The notes under the pieces are model-generated. The model was not told where the DNA came from. It was given only the letters and a program-made list of their open reading frames with translations, and searched no databases. 64,000 bases of DNA, taken from positions 2,014,008 to 2,078,007 of the forward strand of contig OX639992.1 in NCBI GenBank assembly GCA_951828515.1, read 5' to 3'. Both the position numbers and the translations under genes were made by a program. This document shows positions 19,134 to 27,507 of this stretch, piece by piece; position 1 is the first letter of the stretch; each line of letters begins with the position of its first letter. This DNA comes from an uncultured Poribacteria bacterium. Its GTDB lineage: Bacteria; Poribacteria; WGA-4E; WGA-3G.

Positions 19134-20099
19134 TTACCCAACAAGATATTTAAACACAGAGGAAAGATTATCATCAGGTGAGTAGAGTTGGGAGACACTC
19201 AGTTCGTTCTCGATCAGCAGTTCGGGGAGCCGTGCGTAGAAGGCATCTGGTTTGGCGGTTTCTATGATAATATTGCCTGATTCTTTTTCTTCTGGCAATT
19301 CGCTGACAGCCCCATCACTATCAACAAAGGTAACACTCAGAATATCCTCAAAGGGGAGACAGACCTGCGCTAAACGGCGGGGTTCATCCGTACTCAAGTA
19401 GACTTTGTGTGGGTGTTCATCAATGAGTTCTCGGATATCGGAGATGGTGCCTTCCGCGAGAATACGCCCTTGATGGATGAGCAGGATGGTCTCTGTCAAC
19501 GCCTCAATCTCATAGAGGATATGACTTGAAACGATGATGTTAATTTCCTGAGCAGCAAGTTCCTGTAGAAGTGTGATAACATGCCGTCTTCCATTGGGAT
19601 CTAAACCGGTGAGAGGTTCGTCAAGAAAGAGAAGTTCCGGTTCATGGACTAACGCTTGCGCGAGTTTGATACGCTGCCGCATCCCCTTACTATAGGAGGC
19701 GATAGGACGATCCTTTGCGGGTAGCATATCCACTGTTTCAAGAACGCGTAGACTCCGAGATTCAACCTCTGATTTATCATATCCGTTCAGCGTGGCGAAA
19801 AACGTGATAAACTCAAAGCCAGTCATGAATTGATACGCCAACTCTATATCTGGGCAGTAGCCGACCCGTCTCGTGAGTTCCGGATTATTCCATACTGGCT
19901 GGTCCAGCACTTTGACCTCGCCCTGGTTGGGTTTGAGTTGCCCTGTCATGAGCTTAATTAAACTCGTTTTTCCCGCGCCGTTCGGACCCAGCAAACCAGT
20001 TATTCCGGGATGAATTGTGAGAGTTACATCGTTTACCCCCATCACCTCGCCATACCATTTGGATAGGTTTTCCGTTTGAACAATTTTTAATTTTTCCAT
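19134..20099 (-). CDS. ABC transporter ATP-binding protein
   Basis: A 321-residue ATPase of the ABC-2/export type. Walker A GPNGAGKTSL near 38-47, signature YSKGMRQRIKLAQAL near 140, Walker B LLFLDEPLTGLDP followed by the H-loop VSSHIL. The extra C-terminal 100 residues resemble the variable domain of YxlF/CcmA-like exporters. No permease gene lies next to it in the window, so its membrane partner is unknown. The start ATG is preceded by the dispersed leader element with CGCAAGGTAAAATTAAAA, which supplies an AAGG ribosome-binding site. The 3' end lies at a repeat cluster. Confidence 0.92.
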   Translation of the reverse strand: MEKLKIVQTENLSKWYGEVMGVNDVTLTIHPGITGLLGPNGAGKTSLIKLMTGQLKPNQGEVKVLDQPVWNNPELTRRVGYCPDIELAYQFMTGFEFITFFATLNGYDKSEVESRSLRVLETVDMLPAKDRPIASYSKGMRQRIKLAQALVHEPELLFLDEPLTGLDPNGRRHVITLLQELAAQEINIIVSSHILYEIEALTETILLIHQGRILAEGTISDIRELIDEHPHKVYLSTDEPRRLAQVCLPFEDILSVTFVDSDGAVSELPEEKESGNIIIETAKPDAFYARLPELLIENELSVSQLYSPDDNLSSVFKYLVG

Positions 20100-20293
20100 T
20101 TTTAATTTTACCTTGCGGTTCGGTCAGGTGGGTTTCAAGTTTAACGTTCCTTTCCGTATATCCGCCTGCGCCGTTGTTGCAGGCTACGGGTTTTGAGGCT
20201 ATTGTAAAATAACCTGTTAGGTTTTGCATCTTCGCGCAGGAAACCAAAAGTTTCCTATACTACAAAGAGAACACTTTGTTAGACGAAACCTCT
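20100..20293. repeat. Leader-type dispersed repeat
   Basis: Upstream of the ABC ATPase on the minus strand: a TTAATTTTACCTTGCGG element (20101-20118) directly against the start codon, then CGTATATCCGCCTGCGCCG at about 20154, which is found again at 41404. A TTTCC/GGAAA inverted repeat lies near 20238-20256. No gene seen. Confidence 0.6.
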
Positions 20294-21256
20294 TTACTGA
20301 CTGCTGACTGCTGACTGCTGACTGCTATTCTTCTGACGACTAATTTTTAAGGTTTCTTCAAGATTTTGGATACCGGCAGTTGTACCGATGGCGGTGACAC
20401 AAGCGGCACCGGTTGCGGAAGCCAATTCCGCCGTTGCTTTTAAATCCCAGCCCATGAGAGTCCCCGCGAGGAAACCGGCGACATAAGCATCCCCTGCTCC
20501 TGTCGCATCAACGGTGTTCACAGGATATGCTGACGCAAAGTGTTCCCTCTCCGGTGTGGAGACGTAACTGCCGTTTTCACCCATTTTAATTGCAATCGTG
20601 TGGATACCGTAGCGACTCCGCAAAAATTGGACGATTTCGCGAGCATCAGATATACCGGTGAGATGTTGCGCTTCGACGATGCTTGGCATAAACATGTCTA
20701 TATAGGGTAAACACGGTTCGAGTGTCTCCATCCACTTCCCAGTCGCATCATAGGCTGTGTCGAGTGAGGTAGTTATCCCCAAACTTTTCGCTTCCCGGAG
20801 GACGTTCGCCATCGGTACACCGTCAAAACGTGGCATGATAAGTGCACCAGCGATGTGCAAAATTTTGGCACGCTTTATGACCTCCCAATTGAGATCCACC
20901 TCACAGAGTTCACCGTTCGCCCCGATGTAATGGTAGAAAGTTCGTTCCCCATCGGAGGCGATCGCGACAAATGTAAAGGAAGTACTGATGTTCGGATCCT
21001 GTTGCATGCCCGCCGTGTCTACACCATTATCTATGAGGGTTTGCAGGATCAGGTCGCCAAAAGCATCAGTGCCAACTTTACCCATCGCGCCAGCGGAGAT
21101 CCCTAAGCGCGCGAGTGCAATAGCCGTATTGTTAGCACAACCTCCTGCATGGATTTCGAGTTCATCAAAGAGGACTAATTTTCCCTTTTCGGGAAACTGA
21201 TCTATTGGTCGTCCCAACACATCAGTGACATAAATGCCGAGCGATAGCACATCCAT
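20294..21256 (-). CDS. PfkB family carbohydrate kinase
   Basis: A 320-residue sugar kinase of the ribokinase/PfkB family. The N-terminal signature is GGCANNTAIALARLG near 37-51 and the C-terminal ATP/anion-hole motif DATGAGDAYVAGFLAG near 257-272, with the catalytic Asp of GAGD. Substrate cannot be assigned; ribose, fructose and 2-keto-3-deoxygluconate kinases all look like this. The last eleven residues (NSSQQSAVSSQ) are encoded by a copy of the dispersed CTGACTGCTGACTGCTG repeat, which also supplies the stop. Two tandem copies of the leader element lie directly upstream of the ATG. Confidence 0.92.
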   Translation of the reverse strand: MDVLSLGIYVTDVLGRPIDQFPEKGKLVLFDELEIHAGGCANNTAIALARLGISAGAMGKVGTDAFGDLILQTLIDNGVDTAGMQQDPNISTSFTFVAIASDGERTFYHYIGANGELCEVDLNWEVIKRAKILHIAGALIMPRFDGVPMANVLREAKSLGITTSLDTAYDATGKWMETLEPCLPYIDMFMPSIVEAQHLTGISDAREIVQFLRSRYGIHTIAIKMGENGSYVSTPEREHFASAYPVNTVDATGAGDAYVAGFLAGTLMGWDLKATAELASATGAACVTAIGTTAGIQNLEETLKISRQKNSSQQSAVSSQ

Positions 21257-21431
21257 TTTTTTAACTTACCTTGCGGATTTTTAATTATTCCTTGCGGTTC
21301 GTTCAGGTGAGTTAACGACTTAACGCGCCTCTCCGTAGGACCGTCCTCCACTTCGTTACGGACTATGCTTTTTGTATGACACCAAGAACCTGTGCGTAAG
21401 CGCAGCGGAGCGTAGTCCAGGAGCCCACAAA
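21257..21431. repeat. Leader-type dispersed repeats
   Basis: Two CTTGCGG leader elements in tandem (21268-21297) and a further block CTCCGTAGGACCGTCCTCC, then CAGGAGCCCACAAATTAAAAA at 21419-21438 leading into the end of the next gene. The same CAGGAGCCCATAAATTAAAA block lies directly before the start codon at 38084. Confidence 0.55.
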
Positions 21432-23486
21432 TTAAAAAGCACCCGGACGAAAAATTACTAAAGTTTCATCGTTTGTGTTAATATTTCCATCTGCTATCCC
21501 ATCAGTAAAACCCTGAGAAATCCACCCAATGAAGTAAGGCGGCGGATTCAGGTCCGCCTCTGTCGCCAAATATCGCAACACGTAATCTCGTTGTAGGATT
21601 CTCGCAAACGTCTTTCGGACACCATCCAATTCCTCATCAGGCGGCATTTGGGGTGTCACTTTCAGTCGAAGACGTGCAATTGAAGGATCGAATGTAGAAG
21701 GTGTTTCCACCCCTGCTCCGTCTTTTAACGCGACATTTCCTAAGTAAGTCATCTCTTTTCCCGCAACGCGCCAAGCGTTCTCAAGAGTGTTCGGAAGTTG
21801 CTGGGTATCCAACGCAAAAAATTTCTCCTCTACATAAGTCGTCGGATGCCACGGTTCCACCGATACGTCTCGAAGTTGAACGTGTGAATCTTGAACCAAC
21901 GTCCCAATTTTTTGAAGGCGTTCTCCGTTTGATTCCTCAACCTCCTGATAACGAACGAAAGTCCCTTCTGTAAAGTCTATAGATGTTTCGGCGCGCGATG
22001 CGGCTCTGAGGGACACATAACTTAACAAGTGTGCGCGCTGTCGTTGAGGATAAACCGATAAAATTGACAATCTGTCAACTGTAACAGTGTTTGGAAACCA
22101 AACTGTCCGCGCCGATGCAATTGCACTCACCGACAGCAGAACGAAGAGACATCCGCCTACCCAATAGGTGCGTGATTTTTGTCTCGACTTCCCAAAATAG
22201 AGCAAAAAACCACCAAAACCCAGTAGGTATATTGGCAAAACTACAGCCAACAGTTTAATGAGCGGTACCCGGGTAGGCATCTCTGATAGAAAGTGCTTAT
22301 GAATTTCCTCCTCATGTTGGAGTGAAAGCACATACCGATCCGGGAGATGTCGCGGGGATTTCCCGTATTTACTCAGTAATCCGTGCCAGAACGTTTCAGT
22401 GAGAGAGGAATCGGGGTATTTTTGCTTGGGTGTCTCCTCAGACCCCACCCCTACATTATTTTTCTGGCTTACGCCAAACGGAGGTGCATTGTAATCAAAG
22501 GCAAGGCAGATAATCTGTCCATCTCCAAAGTTCCGTTTCGCGACATAAATTTGCTCTGCCGTGCCAATCAATACCTCACATCCAGCTTTCGGCGCAAATT
22601 GGATACACTCACATTGGCTTTCAGCCATCGGCTGTCGGCTTTCAGTTAAGAAGTCCTCTGGTGAAGTTACGCCCTCTTGCTGACCGTTGACTGCAATTCT
22701 GTTAAGTTGTTGCAGCACGGCAACTGGGAGCGTATCCACTTTTTTCACACCCTTTAATTCAACAGGAAGAAAGGGTTCGATAAAACTGCCTTTCAGGTAG
22801 TTAAAACTGCTACCGCCGGAGACAATAAGCGTACCGCCACGCTGTATCCAATCAAGCATTGCTGTCTGTTGTGCTTTAAAGATACGCCTTTCGGTCAATC
22901 GGACCTCACGAACAACGAGTACATCAACTGCACTGTAACCTATCCAGTCGCGCGGCAGCGATCTCGAATTCGGAAGGTACCTGACATACGCCTGCGCGCC
23001 ACCAGAAACCGCTAACTGTTTCTTATTAACAAATCGTTTCAACGTGTCGCCGCTCGAAGCCAATACCAACACGAAGTAATCCTTGCGGGCAAGGGGTGTT
23101 GGGAGCAGTATATCTTTCACCAGATCGGTTGCTGTACTACGTACCCCTGCCGCCTCTGAAGGTGTGACGGGTACAAGTCGAATGACAAGCTGCGTAGCAT
23201 TTTTCGGGCAGTAAATATAGAAGTCTTTCCGTTGGGACCCAGGCCCGATCAGGTGCAGGGACGTTGCGTAACGCTCGATAGGGATGTCGGAAGAGAAGTT
23301 CCGCACCTCGACAACCAATTCTCCACTAAACAGAGTATGCTCATCTTGATTCCGTACAGTTATCGTTAAAGGTGCCCATGTACCTATTCGGTAACCATCA
23401 CCGAATCCGAATGTCACATTCTCAACTTCTACTGCACCAACAGCAACAGATACCACAAAAAATGAGAGAATAAGGGCAATTTTCAT
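21432..23486 (-). CDS. Exported membrane protein with amidotransferase-like region
   Basis: A 684-residue protein with signal peptide (1-18). The N-terminal part is beta-rich (WAPLTITVRNQDE, LVVEVRNFSSDIP), followed by a region with WIQRGGTLIVSGGSSFNYL that resembles the amidotransferase-like domain of large Gram-negative membrane proteins, and two membrane spans near 420-470 (LLAVVLPIYLLGFGGFLLY, VGGCLFVLLSVSAIA). An approximately 30-residue stretch from about 265 to 293, including SRQPMAESQ, is encoded by a copy of the dispersed TCAGC repeat and looks like an in-frame insertion. Function unknown. Confidence 0.75.
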   Translation of the reverse strand: MKIALILSFFVVSVAVGAVEVENVTFGFGDGYRIGTWAPLTITVRNQDEHTLFSGELVVEVRNFSSDIPIERYATSLHLIGPGSQRKDFYIYCPKNATQLVIRLVPVTPSEAAGVRSTATDLVKDILLPTPLARKDYFVLVLASSGDTLKRFVNKKQLAVSGGAQAYVRYLPNSRSLPRDWIGYSAVDVLVVREVRLTERRIFKAQQTAMLDWIQRGGTLIVSGGSSFNYLKGSFIEPFLPVELKGVKKVDTLPVAVLQQLNRIAVNGQQEGVTSPEDFLTESRQPMAESQCECIQFAPKAGCEVLIGTAEQIYVAKRNFGDGQIICLAFDYNAPPFGVSQKNNVGVGSEETPKQKYPDSSLTETFWHGLLSKYGKSPRHLPDRYVLSLQHEEEIHKHFLSEMPTRVPLIKLLAVVLPIYLLGFGGFLLYFGKSRQKSRTYWVGGCLFVLLSVSAIASARTVWFPNTVTVDRLSILSVYPQRQRAHLLSYVSLRAASRAETSIDFTEGTFVRYQEVEESNGERLQKIGTLVQDSHVQLRDVSVEPWHPTTYVEEKFFALDTQQLPNTLENAWRVAGKEMTYLGNVALKDGAGVETPSTFDPSIARLRLKVTPQMPPDEELDGVRKTFARILQRDYVLRYLATEADLNPPPYFIGWISQGFTDGIADGNINTNDETLVIFRPGAF
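22612..22695. repeat. TCAGC repeat copy inside a coding sequence
   Basis: GGCTTTCAGCCATCGGCTGT, GGCTTTCAGTTAAGAAG, then CCCTCTTGCTGACCGTTGACTGC form the same element seen between genes. Here it keeps the reading frame of the 684-residue protein open. Confidence 0.75.
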
Positions 23487-23489
23487 TTT

Positions 23490-23632
23490 GGCTATCGGCT
23501 GTCAGCCATCGGCTGTCAGCAGGTTCCCTTCCGGTATATTGGCTATTAGCCGTAGGCTTCAATAAAGAGGTTTTCTGATAAAATAGAACCCTCTTGCTAA
23601 TTGCTGACTGCTAACGACTGACGGCTACTCGG
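23490..23632. repeat. TCAGC-type dispersed inverted repeat
   Basis: Two left-arm blocks (GGCTATCGGCTGTCAGCCAT and a diverged copy with GGCTATTAGCCGTAGG), AAAGAGG and CCTCTT centre, and right arm TTGCTAATTGCTGACTGC. Lies between the membrane protein gene and the kinase gene. Confidence 0.7.
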
Positions 23633-24478
23633 CTATATGAGCCGTGCTGGATTATGAACAAGTTTTGTTTCCACTGCCTCCTGAAATGGATGCGTGCTAA
23701 AAACGCCGTTCCCTAACATAATCATTGAAGCGACACCGCCCTCCGCCTCAATATGTTCGATTGTCTCTATCACACGTGCATCACTGAGCAAGCCGCTCTC
23801 CACTGAAAACTGTTTTGATACCTCAAAGCAGGCGTTAAAGAGTCCGGCACTCGGTTTGGCACTGGTAAGCGTCTGTAAAACGCTTAACGCAGCATCGGCG
23901 GCGCGATTGATTCGGATCGTCTGTTTTCTGTTTCCGAGCACCTCGCTGGTCTGAATCGGTCCGAAGTAGCGGTAATAGATGGGTTGCTCTGTTATCGGTA
24001 ACCTATCGGCAACCAATGGCGCGCCTTCCGTCAACTTGACGAGGCACCCCCCGTGATATTGCGAGCAAACATCACCTAATCCAGTGCGATTTTCAACTTC
24101 TGCAACGTGCGCCACCATCGCGAGTATCTCTGTATCCTTGTGAAGATGGAGCAGTTCATTGAGTGCGTATGCCGTTGCGAGCGAAGCCGCACCGCTGAGT
24201 CCAAAGCCGCAACCGAGAGGCAGTGGAGAAACTATGTCTACCTCCATACCTGCCGCACCCGTGTTTCGGGTTAACCGATCAACGACAGCCTGTACTGTGG
24301 GAAAATCGATGCTTTGCCCGTTAAACAGCACTTTTGTCTCATGGTGTTCAGAAACGGTGACTTCTACACCCTCTTTAACGGTGAACCCCATGCCGAGCGA
24401 GTGCATACGGGTTGCATCGGCGTGCGGAATAATTTTGAAAACACACGAAATGTTGCCGGGGGCAAAGGCTTTCGCCAT
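23633..24478 (-). CDS. Pantoate kinase-like GHMP kinase (archaeal type)
   Basis: A 281-residue kinase. The start chosen (ATG at 24476-24478) gives MAKAFAPGNI and has AAAGGAAGG just upstream; an upstream start would add 16 residues with no family match. Motifs: AFAPGNISCVFKI, PLPLGCGFGLSGAASLATAYALN (GHMP phosphate-binding loop) and RTGLGDVCSQYHGG. This combination is the hallmark of COG1829, characterised in archaea as pantoate kinase, which makes 4-phosphopantoate for CoA synthesis. Bacterial examples are unusual and the archaeal partner phosphopantothenate synthetase is not in this window. Assignment to pantoate is therefore by family, not proof. Confidence 0.8.
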   Translation of the reverse strand: MAKAFAPGNISCVFKIIPHADATRMHSLGMGFTVKEGVEVTVSEHHETKVLFNGQSIDFPTVQAVVDRLTRNTGAAGMEVDIVSPLPLGCGFGLSGAASLATAYALNELLHLHKDTEILAMVAHVAEVENRTGLGDVCSQYHGGCLVKLTEGAPLVADRLPITEQPIYYRYFGPIQTSEVLGNRKQTIRINRAADAALSVLQTLTSAKPSAGLFNACFEVSKQFSVESGLLSDARVIETIEHIEAEGGVASMIMLGNGVFSTHPFQEAVETKLVHNPARLI

Positions 24479-24528
24479 TTCCTTCCTTTCAGCAATAACC
24501 ATCGGGAGTCTGTAAAAAGTTTGCAAAT

Positions 24529-24645
24529 TATAGTAAAGTTAAGAATTAATTAGACACTCCAAAGAGGAGAGGATACAATCCTCGCCAGCGGGGGTGGAGT
24601 GCTTATTTATTGAAAACTGTCTACATATTTTTAGGTTTTACTATA
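24529..24645. repeat. 117-bp MITE, copy 1
   Basis: Ends in terminal inverted repeats TATAGTAAA and TTTACTATA, typical of Tc1/IS630-like MITEs inserting at TA. Interior has TAATTAGACACTCC and a GGAT/ATCC hairpin. The copy at 61114-61230 is the same length and differs at about six positions. No coding capacity. Confidence 0.8.
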
Positions 24646-24708
24646 TATAACGTCTGCTAAAATGCCTAAAGTTAGAAATAGGACTTACAAAGTGAATCTA
24701 CGGCAGGA

Positions 24709-25290
24709 TTAGGGGATATCTGTAAATTTGACGCGTCTATAGATGTGCTCCAAAGGCAGTTCACAACGAATTGAATCCAGCGGCAGTATATCCGTAAGCC
24801 TCTGAAATTCGATCGCTCTCCACTGGGTTCCTAAGCGAAAATGGCGTTCAACGTTTACCCTGTCTTGCGAAACAAGGATGTATCCTTGCAAGGATACGAT
24901 CTGCTTATAGGCCTCGAATTTCTCTCCCTTGTCATAAGCCGGAGTTGAGCGGGAAAGCACTTCTACGACAACAGTTGGGTTGAGGAGCGTGTCAAACACA
25001 TCATCTTCAAAACGGGGTTCATCACAGACGACGGCGACATCTGGATAGAAGTAAGAGGTTATTGGTCTCGCCTTCACGCGCATTTCGCCAGTAAAGGTTA
25101 TACACTCCCGTTCCATCACTTGGTTGTAAAGACCATTAAATATATTGCCTGTGATGAGATTATGCGCGAGGCTTGCTCCGGACATCGCCAGTATTTGTCC
25201 ACTGAGATATTCATTCTTGAAAGGGGCTTTGCGTTCCCAAGCGAGGTATTCCTTAGGTGTCAGTTGAGTTTGGACGGCAATAGCTGTCAT
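24709..25290 (-). CDS. Uma2 family (DUF820) protein
   Basis: A 193-residue protein of the Uma2/DUF820 family, PD-(D/E)XK nuclease-like proteins common in cyanobacteria and planctomycete-type bacteria. Markers: LTPKEYLAWERKAPFKNEYL, GQILAMSGAS, FYPDVAVVCDEPRF (the Asp of the core) and LLNPTVVVEVLSRSTPAYDKGEKF (the ExK-like core), then YKQIVSLQGYILVSQ. Length is normal. Nuclease activity is predicted from the fold but not known. It stands alone, 128 bases from the MITE. Confidence 0.9.
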   Translation of the reverse strand: MTAIAVQTQLTPKEYLAWERKAPFKNEYLSGQILAMSGASLAHNLITGNIFNGLYNQVMERECITFTGEMRVKARPITSYFYPDVAVVCDEPRFEDDVFDTLLNPTVVVEVLSRSTPAYDKGEKFEAYKQIVSLQGYILVSQDRVNVERHFRLGTQWRAIEFQRLTDILPLDSIRCELPLEHIYRRVKFTDIP

Positions 25291-25412
25291 GATATTCTCC
25301 CTAACATACGGAAAATCTGCGTCTCTTGTGGTTTCGGTTGCTGTTATATAGCATACACAAAGTTTGTCCTGATGTCAAGGACATCTAAAGATGTAGTCAT
25401 GGTTGGGTTTTC

Positions 25413-26831
25413 CTACACATTCCTTTGAGGTGGGGCATATCTCGGATGGAAAGCACCTTCACCACATTGATTCGTCTCTATCTTTGCCGCTTGCCCGCCA
25501 CCGGTAACGGAACACCTCGCGCCATCTAATTCCGGTAAGACGTATCGTTGAAACCATGCTCCCATCTGTTGACGCATGTCAGTTATGCGGGCATTCTGAG
25601 ACTTATCATCTATCAAATTACTCCGTTCACCTGGATCGTTTACCAAGTCGTACAACTCATGTGGACCATAAGGATACCTATGGACATACTTCCACTCCTG
25701 TGTTCGGATCATGCGGACGGGCCCGTATTCATCGAAGACGACGATCTCGTCTTTCGCGTCGTTCGTCTCACCAGAAAGCGCTGGCACAAAACTTCTGCCG
25801 GGTGACATATCATCATTCGGGTCGGGCAAGCCGAGATAATCGAGGAGTGTCGGCATGAAATCGTATTGGCTCACCATCGCTTCACTGACGCGACCTTCCG
25901 GAATACTGCCGGGTTGGCTGACAATGAAGGGGACTTTGACGGAATTTTCATACATATTCAGCGGGAATGTTCCATTTCCTTTATGCCAAAACCCGTGATG
26001 TCCGCACGAATAGCCGTTGTCACTACTAAAGACAACGAGTGTATTCTCGCGAATCCCTAACTGTGCAAGCCTCTCTAAAATGCGTCCAACGTTCAAATCA
26101 AGTGCGGTAATCGCCGCGAAATAGCCTTTCAACGACTCACGATTGCCCATGTGCACCGCTGCGCCTTGCACAGCCCACGGGTGTAACGCCTCCTGTGGAC
26201 ATGTTTTGAAGGGACAATCGTCATAGGAGTCAACAATATCTTGAGGGTGTCCTGTAAACGGTGTATGTGGTGCGTTATAGTTGACACTGAGATAGAAGGG
26301 TCCCTCCTGATTCGCTGAAATGAAGCCCAACGCATCATCAGTAATGACATCGGTAAGATAGCCGGGTTGCATTTCAACCTGTCCTTCTGAAGTGGGGGTG
26401 GCTCGGATCATATCCGCATCGTTGTATTGACTCCCGCCTGTAAGCAAAGCGAACCAGTGGCTGAACCCGTGTTGTGGGGTCAAACTATCGCCGAGGTGCC
26501 ACTTGCCACTCAGTCCAACAGTATAGTCATTGTCGGCTAAAACATCGGTATAACAGGTCAATCCGTCAAGGTATTGAGCGGGATCTGGCGGCATATTTCC
26601 GTCGCGGATCCAGTCGTGTACGCCGTGTGCTGAAGGGATGCGACCGGTCATGAGACTTGCACGCGCCGGTGAACAAACGGGACTTGTACAGAAGAAATTG
26701 GGGAAGCGGGTCCCCTCTGAGGCTAACTGGTCAAGATAAGGGGTCCTGATTTCATCGTTGCCGCAACAGCCTGCTGCCCACGGTCCTTGGTCGTCGGTTA
26801 AAACAAAGATGACATTCGGTTTGTTTTCCAT
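25413..26831 (-). CDS. Sulfatase
   Basis: A 472-residue type I sulfatase. Starts NVIFVLTDDQGPWAAGCCGN with the first Asp pair, then the formylglycine motif CSPAR at about 53-57 followed by ASLMTGRIPSAHG; later SGKWHLGD and the HG metal region SSDNGYSCGHHGFWHKGNG. No signal peptide. Substrate unknown. The first three residues of its start are preceded by AGGAGG-like bases (complement of CCTCC). It lies 121 bases after the Uma2 gene in the same orientation and 58 bases downstream of the DUF4276 gene. Confidence 0.94.
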   Translation of the reverse strand: MENKPNVIFVLTDDQGPWAAGCCGNDEIRTPYLDQLASEGTRFPNFFCTSPVCSPARASLMTGRIPSAHGVHDWIRDGNMPPDPAQYLDGLTCYTDVLADNDYTVGLSGKWHLGDSLTPQHGFSHWFALLTGGSQYNDADMIRATPTSEGQVEMQPGYLTDVITDDALGFISANQEGPFYLSVNYNAPHTPFTGHPQDIVDSYDDCPFKTCPQEALHPWAVQGAAVHMGNRESLKGYFAAITALDLNVGRILERLAQLGIRENTLVVFSSDNGYSCGHHGFWHKGNGTFPLNMYENSVKVPFIVSQPGSIPEGRVSEAMVSQYDFMPTLLDYLGLPDPNDDMSPGRSFVPALSGETNDAKDEIVVFDEYGPVRMIRTQEWKYVHRYPYGPHELYDLVNDPGERSNLIDDKSQNARITDMRQQMGAWFQRYVLPELDGARCSVTGGGQAAKIETNQCGEGAFHPRYAPPQRNV

Positions 26832-26889
26832 ATAAAATCCTCCATCTTACCAATAAAGTGGGGCGATTGATTATATTTTTTCCTTAAGT

Positions 26890-27507
26890 TTATTCGCTGG
26901 TTTGATGATTCGCTTCTTGCAATTTTTCGAGGAGACTAACAATATCTCGGTAGCATTTATCAAACGAATCTGCTTGACGTGCCTGTTCCATATCAAAAAG
27001 TGCTGCGAGTGCGGGTTGGTCGTGTGTTTCACTATACGTTCTGCTGCCCTCCATTCGATGGGTTAACCATTCCTTTGCCCCACGGATTGTCTCTGGCTCG
27101 TTGGGAGGTTGAATATTATCTTTTAACCCTCTTTGCCCACGGAGTGACTCAGCTGATGCCAGAAACCATGCCTCAAACTCATATTTTGCCAGCACAACGG
27201 CAATTGGTAGATCGCTGCGAGTCTGTGATACCCGATTAATCAGTTCAGGGCCTAGCTGTGCAGGGCAGGCATCGTCAGCGTCAAGGACAATAAATATGGC
27301 TCCTTGTCCATCAATTCTCTGAGTCGCTAATTCAACCCTCCGCTCAAGCTTATCCGCTTGAACAACTTGATTTCTATGAACACGAATCGGGCGTGGCGTT
27401 TCAATCACCAAGTCTGGATGAAGTTCTGCAGCGATGCGGCGAATCAGGAGTGGCACAGCTACTACATCCCCATGTCCTTCAACAATGCAACCGATTTTGA
27501 CCGTCAT
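26890..27507 (-). CDS. DUF4276 family protein (Toprim-like, RloB-type)
   Basis: A 205-residue protein. N-terminal IGCIVEGHGDVVAVPLLIRRI carries the Toprim-like catalytic Glu (VEG) and IFIVLDADDACPAQLG the DxD-like acidic pair, followed by AKYEFEAWFLAS and a conserved middle EWLTHRMEG-like segment; the last part is helical. These are the marks of DUF4276. Its ATG overlaps the stop of the ATPase gene by four bases (ATGA), so the two are translationally coupled. ATPase plus Toprim-like partners are typical of phage-defence or OLD-type systems. The nuclease role is inference. Confidence 0.85.
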   Translation of the reverse strand: MTVKIGCIVEGHGDVVAVPLLIRRIAAELHPDLVIETPRPIRVHRNQVVQADKLERRVELATQRIDGQGAIFIVLDADDACPAQLGPELINRVSQTRSDLPIAVVLAKYEFEAWFLASAESLRGQRGLKDNIQPPNEPETIRGAKEWLTHRMEGSRTYSETHDQPALAALFDMEQARQADSFDKCYRDIVSLLEKLQEANHQTSE

